Part shown: one piece after another, positions 1 to 6,085 of the stretch
How positions within the stretch are numbered: position 1 is the stretch's first letter
Layout of the letters: each line of letters starts with the position of its first letter
From: Pseudomonadota bacterium
GTDB taxonomy: Bacteria; Pseudomonadota; Alphaproteobacteria; Rhizobiales; Hyphomicrobiaceae
NCBI GenBank assembly: GCA_023426855.1
Contig: JAEZBU010000004.1
Location: forward strand, 1 to 17,770
Direction: 5' to 3'
Length of the DNA: 17,770 bases
Translations under genes and position numbers: made by a program
Notes under the pieces: generated by a model
The model's database searches: none
Seen by the model: only the letters and a program-made list of their open reading frames with translations
Told to the model about the DNA's origin: nothing

Positions 1-62
1 TTCACTGATCCCTGGCCTTATCGCATAGATCGCTTCGCCTGAGAGCCGGATCAGACGCAATA

Positions 63-92
63 AGCCCCGCAAGCGGCATCGCTCGCGGGGCT
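63..92 (-). terminator. Hairpin terminator after the beta-hydroxyacid dehydrogenase gene
   Basis: Arms AGCCCCGC (63-70) and GCGGGGCT (85-92) are perfectly complementary, and AGCG/CGCT can extend the pairing inward after one mismatch. The hairpin starts 12 bases past the stop of the minus-strand gene ending at 105. The T-run that follows on the minus strand is short and interrupted, so termination may be imperfect. The 62 bases beyond it, to the window edge, show nothing I can assign. Confidence 0.6.
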
Positions 93-104
93 CGATAGGC
101 GCAG

Positions 105-989
105 TTACTTCTTGTCGGCGTTATTGAGGCGCGCGACGAGGCTGCAGGTATCCCAGCGGCCGCCACCCATCTTCTGAACTTCCGAATAGAACTGGTCGAC
201 CAGAGCCGACACCGGCAGGCTGGCGCCATTGCGGCGCGATTCGTCGATGGCGATGGCGAGATCCTTGCGCATCCAGTCGACCGCGAAACCGAAGTCGAAC
301 TTGCCTTCCGTCATCGCCTTCCAGCGGTTTTCCATCTGCCAGGAACCGGCGGCACCCTTGGCGATCGTCTCCATGACCGCCGGAATGTCGAGACCGGCCT
401 TCTGCGCGAAGTGCACGCCTTCGGACAGGCCCTGCACGACACCCGCGATGCAGATCTGGTTAACCATCTTGGTGAGTTGGCCCGCGCCGGCCGAACCGAT
501 CAGCGTGACCATGCGGGCGTAGTTGGCGATAACCGGATTGGCGCGCTCGAAGACGTCCTTGTCGCCGCCGACCATAACCGTCAGCACGCCGTTCTGCGCG
601 CCAGCCTGACCGCCGGATACCGGGGCATCGAGGAAGTCGAAGCCCTTTTCCTTAGCCGCCGCGTAGAGTTCGCGGGCCACGTCGGCCGAAGCCGTAGTGT
701 TGTCGATGAAGACGGCGCCCTTGCTCATTCCGTGGAACGCGCCGTCCTTGGCGGTCGTCACCGAGCGCAGGTCGTTGTCGTTGCCGACGCAGCAGAACAC
801 GAAATCAGCGCCCGCGGCGGCTTCCGCCGGAGTTTTAGCCGTGCGGCCGGCGCCGTATTCCTTGACCCAGGCCTCAGCCTTGGCGGCATTGCGATTGTAG
901 ACGACGAGGTCGTGCCCGCCTTTTTTCAGCACATGACCGGCCATCGGATAACCCATGACCCCGAGTCCGATCCAAGCAACCTTCGCCAT
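105..989 (-). CDS. NAD(P)-dependent beta-hydroxyacid dehydrogenase (3-hydroxyisobutyrate dehydrogenase / tartronate-semialdehyde reductase family)
   Basis: A cytoplasmic oxidoreductase that interconverts a beta-hydroxyacid and its semialdehyde. The 294-residue length is typical of the family. Seen: an N-terminal Rossmann fold with the GLGVMG dinucleotide motif at 8-13, the substrate-binding DAPVSGG at 121-127, and the catalytic lysine K174 in GQLTKMVNQ with N177 nearby. The second Rossmann strand ends in YNRN. An arginine there, rather than an aspartate, is usual in NADP(H)-preferring members such as glyoxylate/succinic-semialdehyde reductases, so I infer NADP(H) preference. The start has a GGAG ribosome site (997-1000) seven bases upstream. 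The gene stands alone: no valine-degradation or glyoxylate-carboligase genes adjoin it, so the substrate (3-hydroxyisobutyrate, tartronate semialdehyde or succinic semialdehyde) cannot be fixed from context. The family call is firm, the substrate is not. Confidence 0.9.
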   Translation of the reverse strand: MAKVAWIGLGVMGYPMAGHVLKKGGHDLVVYNRNAAKAEAWVKEYGAGRTAKTPAEAAAGADFVFCCVGNDNDLRSVTTAKDGAFHGMSKGAVFIDNTTASADVARELYAAAKEKGFDFLDAPVSGGQAGAQNGVLTVMVGGDKDVFERANPVIANYARMVTLIGSAGAGQLTKMVNQICIAGVVQGLSEGVHFAQKAGLDIPAVMETIAKGAAGSWQMENRWKAMTEGKFDFGFAVDWMRKDLAIAIDESRRNGASLPVSALVDQFYSEVQKMGGGRWDTCSLVARLNNADKK

Positions 990-1090
990 CGTTGGTCTCC
1001 ATACGTTTTTTGCTTGTGAAGATGGCCGAGGTTTTAGCCCATGACGTCTGACTTGTCAGGTGCCGGGTTGGGCGCGCCCCAAACAAGAAA

Positions 1091-1110
1091 GGGGAGCCAG
1101 AAGGCTCCCC
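1091..1110 (-). terminator. Rho-independent terminator of the small secreted protein gene
   Basis: GGGGAGCC (1091-1098), loop AGAA, GGCTCCCC (1103-1110): a perfect eight-pair stem with a four-base loop. On the minus strand it is followed by TTTCTTGTTT (1090-1081). It lies about 43 bases past the stop of the gene ending at 1153, and so insulates that gene from the dehydrogenase downstream. Confidence 0.85.
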
Positions 1111-1152
1111 GCTCGAGTTGAAGATATATCCTTGGATTTATCGCAGCTTTTC

Positions 1153-1551
1153 CTACCGGAAGCTTGCCGGACGGGCACTGACGCGGCAGGTTACCGAGGT
1201 TGCGCTGCGGCTGCAGGTGGTGGACTTCGCCGTTGCGCGGTTCCAGTTCGCATAGCGCGAGCCATATGCGCGGGAGACGCGATTGTTCCAGTTCTGGATG
1301 GCTTGGCGCTGGGCTTTGTTCTTCTTGACGAAGTAGGGCACCAGTTTACCGCTCGCCGAGCCCGAAGCCTGAATCCGGGCGACATAGCGGCCGTGCGGAC
1401 CTCCATGACGCGCTTGGATCAGATATCCCGAATTCTCGATTGAGACCGCCGTGGCGATACCAGCGGGTGCGGCACTGGCCGGGGCCGTGGCGATTGCGAA
1501 GCCGCCGAAAGCGATGGCAGCGGCGAGAGCAGCGGTGGATTTCACAAACAT
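1153..1551 (-). CDS. Small secreted protein of unknown function
   Basis: I do not recognise a named function. From the ATG at 1551 the protein has 132 residues: a clear Sec signal peptide (basic start, then an Ala-rich hydrophobic stretch ending near APASAAPA) and a mature basic domain of roughly 100 residues. The C-terminal half carries a Trp/Tyr pattern (QNWNNRVSRAYGSRYANW) followed by two cysteines about nine residues apart (CSRSATSVTC), which could form a disulfide in the periplasm. Small proteins ending in a W..V..YG..Y..W..C..C arrangement are, from memory, common in Bradyrhizobium relatives. An upstream ATG at 1557 exists, but the AGGAG site (1558-1562) touches it directly and sits six bases from the ATG at 1551, which favours the shorter start. 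The gene is monocistronic with its own terminator and diverges from the threonine ammonia-lyase gene. Confidence 0.75.
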   Translation of the reverse strand: MFVKSTAALAAAIAFGGFAIATAPASAAPAGIATAVSIENSGYLIQARHGGPHGRYVARIQASGSASGKLVPYFVKKNKAQRQAIQNWNNRVSRAYGSRYANWNRATAKSTTCSRSATSVTCRVSARPASFR

Positions 1552-1751
1552 GGTCATCTCCTCTTTGTGTTTACCGGCGCGATCCGCGTCGGCTCCGTCG
1601 ATGCTTTGGACAATAGAAGGCGGCCGCTGAGTTGATCCTGAACGGAGTGTTTATTCGGCGTTCATCCATGCATGGCTTTTCGCGAGCGGGATCATCGGGC
1701 TATCGGGCGTGCTGCGCTGCATCGCTGATGCGCGCCGAATAGGCTTCCTTC

Positions 1752-1765
1752 CCTGCCTTGGCAGG
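1752..1765. promoter_or_regulatory. Inverted repeat in the divergent intergenic region (possible operator)
   Basis: CCTGCC TT GGCAGG is a perfect palindrome 48 bases before the threonine ammonia-lyase start, inside the 255-base region between two divergent genes. Position and symmetry suit an operator. The region has no convincing sigma-70 promoter that I can point to, and the regulator is unknown. Confidence 0.25.
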
Positions 1766-1812
1766 TCTATTGATGCGCCTCGCGGTTCGCGCAGCGCAGC
1801 AGGAGCACGCAT

Positions 1813-3066
1813 ATGGGACGCACGCGTCCTGACCTATCGAGCCCGCAACAGTCGGTGGTCCGCTTGGCTGATGTAAAGCAGGCGGCGGAGATCGTACTGA
1901 AGGGCGGCATTCTGAATACCGACTTCGACCCCAGCCGCACGCTGTCGTCGATGCTCGGCTGCGAAGTCTGGCTGAAGTTCGAGAACCTGCAATTCACTGC
2001 ATCCTTCAAGGAGCGTGGCGCACTCAACCGGCTCAAGGCGCTATCCGACGATGAGCGCGTGCGAGGCGTCATTGCCATGTCGGCGGGAAACCACGCGCAG
2101 GGCGTCGCCTATCACGCCAATCTGCTCGGCATTCCGGCTACGATCGTGATGCCGCTTGGCACGCCGTTCGTGAAAATCGAGAACACGCGCGGACATGGCG
2201 CCAACGTCATCGTGCAGGGTGCGACGCTGGAAGAGGCGGCGGCCTACGCGCGTGAACAATGCGACAAGCACGGGCTGGTTTTCATCCACCCTTACGATGA
2301 TCCGCTGATCATCGCCGGGCAGGGCACCGTCGCGTTGGAAATGCTAGGCGCGGTGCCAGACCTGGATACGCTGGTTGTGCCGATCGGCGGCGGCGGTCTC
2401 ATTTCCGGCATGGCCATCGCCGCGAAGGCCATCAGGCCCGATATCGAGGTCATCGGCGTGCAGGCGGAACTGTATCCGTCGATGTACAACACGATAAAGG
2501 GCACCGACCTGCCGATACGCGGCGACACGCTGGCGGAAGGCATCGCGGTCAAATCGCCCGGCAAGCTGACCTCGGCGCTGATCCGCGAGTACGTCGATGA
2601 CATTCTGCTGGTCAATGAGGTCGGTATCGAGCGGGCTGTCGCGCTGCTGATCGAAATCGAGAAAACAGTGACTGAAGGCGCGGGCGCCGCCGGGTTGGCG
2701 GCCTTGCTGGCGCATCCTCATAAGTTTCACGGCCGTAAGGTCGGTCTTGTGCTGACCGGCGGCAACATCGATACGCGGCTGCTGGCTGGCGTGCTGACAC
2801 GGGAGCTTGCGCGTGGTGGCCGGTTGTCCGAGCTGTGCATCGGTCTGGCCGACCGGCCGGGTCAGTTGGCTCGTCTCACGACGATCGTCGGAGAGGCCGG
2901 CGCCAACATCATCGAGGTTGTGCATCAGCGCGTTTTTACCGATCTTCCTGCCAAGGGTACGCTGTTGCGTATGGTGATCGAGACGCGCGACCGCATCCAC
3001 CTCAACGAGACTTTGGGCAAGCTCCGCGCAGCCGGATTCGAAGCCGAGATCACAACGAACAAGTAA
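1813..3066 (+). CDS. ilvA: Threonine ammonia-lyase (threonine dehydratase) with C-terminal ACT domain
   Basis: A cytoplasmic PLP enzyme that deaminates L-threonine to 2-oxobutyrate and ammonia, the first step toward isoleucine or a catabolic route to propionyl-CoA. The protein has 417 residues. Seen: the PLP-lysine motif SFKERGA with K66, the SAGNHAQG loop (90-97) that contacts the cofactor and substrate, and the glycine-rich PIGGGGLISG phosphate-binding loop (about 190-199). An ACT regulatory domain occupies about 340-417, beginning ELCIGLADRPGQLARLT. One ACT domain makes it the roughly 400-residue type, shorter than E. coli IlvA (514 residues, two ACT-like repeats). The start has AGGAG (1801-1805) seven bases upstream. 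The next gene follows after 30 bases and encodes a 2-oxoacid-dehydrogenase-like ThDP enzyme, so the two are probably co-transcribed. The symbol is by family; a catabolic TdcB-like role is possible. Confidence 0.9.
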   Translation: MGRTRPDLSSPQQSVVRLADVKQAAEIVLKGGILNTDFDPSRTLSSMLGCEVWLKFENLQFTASFKERGALNRLKALSDDERVRGVIAMSAGNHAQGVAYHANLLGIPATIVMPLGTPFVKIENTRGHGANVIVQGATLEEAAAYAREQCDKHGLVFIHPYDDPLIIAGQGTVALEMLGAVPDLDTLVVPIGGGGLISGMAIAAKAIRPDIEVIGVQAELYPSMYNTIKGTDLPIRGDTLAEGIAVKSPGKLTSALIREYVDDILLVNEVGIERAVALLIEIEKTVTEGAGAAGLAALLAHPHKFHGRKVGLVLTGGNIDTRLLAGVLTRELARGGRLSELCIGLADRPGQLARLTTIVGEAGANIIEVVHQRVFTDLPAKGTLLRMVIETRDRIHLNETLGKLRAAGFEAEITTNK

Positions 3067-3096
3067 CTAGAACGCCTAACCGGAGAGAGAACGACG

Positions 3097-5505
3097 ATGG
3101 ACGGTGCGACCCGCAGCCAGGATCCAAAAACACTCGAAATCCTGCGTGAGCTTGAACGCAAGGTCCTATGGCTGTCGAGTTACATGATCCACCATGCCAA
3201 TCACGAGGTGGATCGCGGAGACGGATTGAAGGTGGGTGGCCATCAGGCATCCTCCGCCTCTCTCTGTACGCTGATGACGGCGCTGTATTTCCATATCCTG
3301 AAGCCGGAGGATCGCGTCGCGGTGAAGCCGCATGCCAGCCCGGTGTTCCACGCCATCCAATATATGCTCGGTCAGCAGTCGCTGGATAAGCTGCAGGACT
3401 TCCGCGCATTCGGCGGTGCACAGAGCTATCCCTCGCGCACCAAGGACAAGGACGACGTCGACTTCTCGACGGGCTCGGTTGGCCTGGGCGTCGCGATGAC
3501 CGGTTTTGCCAGCCTCGTGCAGGATTACGTGCACTCCAAGGGCTTCAAGCCGGATTGGCCCAAGGGCCGCATGGTTGCCCTGATGGGTGATGCCGAGATC
3601 GACGAAGGCAACATTCACGAGGCACTGCTCGAATACTGGAAGCACGGCCTGACCAACACGTGGTGGGTGGTCGACTACAACCGCCAGAGCCTCGACTCGG
3701 TGGTGTCTGACCGGCTGTTCATGAAGGTCGCCGGGCTGTTCGAGAACCTTGGCTGGAAGGTCGTTCTGATCAAGTACGGCAAGCTGCTGGAACGTGCTTT
3801 CGCGCGTCCGGGCGGCAAGGATCTGCAGCGCTGGATCGACGACTGTCCGAACCAGCTTTACTCCGCACTTGTGTTCCAGGGCGGCGCGGCGTTCCGCAAG
3901 CAGCTTGAAATCGATCTGGCGGGTTGCACCGAGGCGCTGGCGATCGTCGCCGAACATTCGGACGACGATCTTGCGCGTCTGATGACCAACCTCGGCGGCC
4001 ATGATCTGGAAACCATTCTGGAGACGTTCGCCGCGGCGCCGTCCGATCAGCCGGTGTGCTTCATCGCCTATACGATCAAGGGCTTTGGGCTGCCGTTCGC
4101 TGGTCATAAGGACAACCACGCGGGTCTGATGAACAAGACCCAGATGCAGGAGTTCCGCGCCAGCCAGGGCATCAACCAGGGTGACGAATGGGAACGCTTC
4201 GCCGGCACGAAGCTGCCTGCGGCCGAGCTTGAGGGCTTCCTGAAGAAGGTGCCGTTCATCGCTCGCGGTACGCGTCGGTTGACCGCCGACCGCGTGACCG
4301 TTCCCGAGATCACCTTGCCGGAGGCTAAGGGGCCGGTTTCCACGCAGACCGGCTTCGGTCGCATCCTGGACGACATCGCCAAGGGCGCCGGGCCGCTTTC
4401 CGACCGCATTGTCACGACCTCGCCGGACGTGACGGTGTCGACCAATCTCGGCCCATGGGTGAACCGGCGCGGCGTATTCTCGATGGCCAGCCGCGAGGAC
4501 GTGTTCAAGGAACGCGGGCTGATGTCGCCCCAGAAATGGGAAATGGCGCCGACCGGCCAGCACATCGAACTCGGCATCGCCGAGATGAACCTGTTCCTGA
4601 CGCTGTCGGCGGCAGGGCTGTCGCATTCGCTGTTCGGTGAGCGGTTGATCCCGATCGGTACACTGTACGATCCGTTCATCTGCCGCGGTCTGGATGCGCT
4701 GAACTACGCCTGCTATCAGGACGCCCGCTTCATCGTGGTGGCGACGCCGTCGGGCATCACGCTGGCGCCGGAAGGCGGTGCGCACCAGTCGATCAGCACG
4801 CCGTTGATCGGTATGGCACAGGACGGCTTGGCCTACTTCGAGCCGGCCTATGTCGACGAGCTCGGCACGGTGATGGCCTGGGCGTTCGACTACGTCCAGC
4901 GCTCCGGCGACGAGGACAAGGAACAGCGCTGGCATCGCGACGAGAAGGGTGGATCGGTCTATCTGCGCCTGTCGACGCGGCCGCTGGAGCAGCCCGCGCG
5001 TGTTCTGACCGATACGCAAAAGGCGGACATCATCAATGGTGCCTATTGGCTCCGCAAACCCGAGCCGGGCACGGGCCTCGCCATTGTTTACACCGGCGCG
5101 GTTGCGCCTGAGGCGATCGAGGCCGCCGGCCTGCTGTCGGAGGATCGTCGTGGCGTTGGCGTGCTGGCGGTGACGTCGGCGGATCGCCTGTCGGCCGGCT
5201 GGCACGGTGCGCAGCGCGCTCGCGAGCATGGCCTGCACGGTGCACGCTCGCACGCGGAGAACCTGCTGTCGGCCCTGCCGCGTGATGCCGCTATCATCAC
5301 GGTCTGTGACGCGCACCCCGAAACGCTGTCATGGATTGGCGGCGTTATGGGCCATCGTGTGCGTCCGCTGGGCGTCGAGCATTTCGGTCAGTCAGGCTCA
5401 GTGTCCGAGCTTTACAGCCACTATGGCATCGACGCTAACGCGATCATGGCGGCGGCCGAGGGCCTGGGCGTTCGCCCGGTTCGATATCGCGTGGTCGGAA
5501 GCTGA
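3097..5505 (+). CDS. AceE-like thiamine-diphosphate enzyme (pyruvate dehydrogenase E1 / transketolase superfamily)
   Basis: An 802-residue ThDP enzyme combining both halves of a transketolase-fold protein in one chain. Seen: GGHQASSAS (47-55), HASPVFHA (79-86), SYPSRTKDKDDVDFSTGSVGLG starting near 110, and the ThDP/Mg motif GDAEIDEGN (164-172) ending in DYNRQ about 25 residues later. The C-terminal half has HIELGIAEMNLF (489-500), in the place where this fold supplies the glutamate that activates the cofactor. Order and spacing recall homodimeric pyruvate dehydrogenase E1 (AceE, about 890 residues in E. coli) more than transketolase (about 660), although automatic pipelines may call it transketolase. 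No E2 or E3 gene lies in the window. Coupling to the upstream threonine ammonia-lyase suggests 2-oxobutyrate or pyruvate as substrate; that is inference. GGAGAGAG lies just before the ATG. A perfect 12-pair hairpin follows the stop. Superfamily sure, substrate unknown. Confidence 0.8.
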   Translation: MDGATRSQDPKTLEILRELERKVLWLSSYMIHHANHEVDRGDGLKVGGHQASSASLCTLMTALYFHILKPEDRVAVKPHASPVFHAIQYMLGQQSLDKLQDFRAFGGAQSYPSRTKDKDDVDFSTGSVGLGVAMTGFASLVQDYVHSKGFKPDWPKGRMVALMGDAEIDEGNIHEALLEYWKHGLTNTWWVVDYNRQSLDSVVSDRLFMKVAGLFENLGWKVVLIKYGKLLERAFARPGGKDLQRWIDDCPNQLYSALVFQGGAAFRKQLEIDLAGCTEALAIVAEHSDDDLARLMTNLGGHDLETILETFAAAPSDQPVCFIAYTIKGFGLPFAGHKDNHAGLMNKTQMQEFRASQGINQGDEWERFAGTKLPAAELEGFLKKVPFIARGTRRLTADRVTVPEITLPEAKGPVSTQTGFGRILDDIAKGAGPLSDRIVTTSPDVTVSTNLGPWVNRRGVFSMASREDVFKERGLMSPQKWEMAPTGQHIELGIAEMNLFLTLSAAGLSHSLFGERLIPIGTLYDPFICRGLDALNYACYQDARFIVVATPSGITLAPEGGAHQSISTPLIGMAQDGLAYFEPAYVDELGTVMAWAFDYVQRSGDEDKEQRWHRDEKGGSVYLRLSTRPLEQPARVLTDTQKADIINGAYWLRKPEPGTGLAIVYTGAVAPEAIEAAGLLSEDRRGVGVLAVTSADRLSAGWHGAQRAREHGLHGARSHAENLLSALPRDAAIITVCDAHPETLSWIGGVMGHRVRPLGVEHFGQSGSVSELYSHYGIDANAIMAAAEGLGVRPVRYRVVGS

Positions 5506-5535
5506 CGGACGCCAGGTAACATTTCACGAGAAGCG

Positions 5536-5562
5536 TGATGCGCCCGAAGCTCGGGCGCATCA
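5536..5562. terminator. Strong hairpin between two convergent genes
   Basis: TGATGCGCCCGA (5536-5547), loop AGC, TCGGGCGCATCA (5551-5562): a perfect 12-pair stem. It sits 30 bases after the AceE-like gene and 9 bases after the stop of the minus-strand gene ending at 5572, so it can serve both. Neither side has a good T-run directly after the stem, so it may protect transcript 3' ends or terminate only with help from Rho. Confidence 0.6.
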
Positions 5563-5571
5563 ACTGCGCGA

Positions 5572-5817
5572 TCACGATCCCTTTTTATCGCGCGCGTCCA
5601 TGCATTTGCGGGACTTGCTGCTCCAATACATATTGGTGCCGCATGATCCGGCTTTCGCCTTCTTCGCTTTGGACTTTGAAGCCGCAAGAACAGTCAAGTT
5701 GTCGGATTTTGCCGGAGGCGTGATCGAAAGGGCGGCCGCGCTGACGATTGGTGTCAAAGCGAGGCCCAAGGCGGCAGCGGACAACGATAAAACGGCAAGC
5801 TGCTTGCTACGAGACAT
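5572..5817 (-). CDS. Small secreted two-cysteine protein of unknown function
   Basis: 81 residues from the ATG at 5817, which has GGAG seven bases upstream; the longer reading frame to 5880 adds 21 residues without signal-peptide character and is unlikely. Seen: an N-terminal signal peptide (MSRSKQLAVLSLSAAALGLA, cleavage likely near VSAAA), a linker, a lysine-rich stretch (ASKSKAKKAKAG), and a C-terminal motif CGTNMYWSSKSRKCMDARDK with two cysteines 13 residues apart around MYW. Short basic secreted proteins with a C...MYW...C ending are, from memory, frequent in Bradyrhizobium relatives, and their function is not known to me. The pair of cysteines suggests a small disulfide-closed loop in the periplasm or outside. 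It is convergent with the AceE-like gene and divergent from the QuiC gene. Confidence 0.75.
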   Translation of the reverse strand: MSRSKQLAVLSLSAAALGLALTPIVSAAALSITPPAKSDNLTVLAASKSKAKKAKAGSCGTNMYWSSKSRKCMDARDKKGS

Positions 5818-5973
5818 CGGTATTCTCCGCGGTAAATGTTTCGCGGCAAGAGCGAATGCCCCAAACTCCCTACATTTCAACAGTTAGCATGCGGACATTA
5901 AGGCGGCAATCGCACTCGAAATGCGTAGGTTTATCGCCGTGCCGTATTCCCCTGAAGGGCATTCCGGTCATCC

Positions 5974-6031
5974 GCAATTGCCTGGAACCATGTTGATTGA
6001 AGGGTTGCAGAACTGGCAAATAGCGCAATTG
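5974..6031. promoter_or_regulatory. Two CAATTG-centred palindromic sites upstream of the QuiC gene, with a weak promoter candidate
   Basis: GCAATTGC (5974-5981) and GCAATTG (6025-6031) lie 51 bases apart, about five helical turns, in the 268-base divergent region. Between them, TTGATT (5993-5998) and CAAATA (6017-6022) separated by 18 bases form a weak sigma-70-like pair. A regulator binding both sites could control the QuiC gene. This is pattern-based only. Confidence 0.25.
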
Positions 6032-6085
6032 GACTTTCCCTCTCTTCCGATTTGACGGACACTCCGTTCAAAAATGGGAGGCGCA

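Noticed and set aside
411..1019. A 202-codon plus-strand frame opposite the dehydrogenase
   Set aside because: Antisense to a conserved enzyme; no motif and no ribosome site.
3166..5316. A 716-codon minus-strand open frame opposite the AceE-like gene
   Set aside because: It is the antisense shadow of a strongly conserved ThDP enzyme in GC-rich DNA; its translation is rich in Arg, Gln and His, has no domain motif, and has no good ribosome site.
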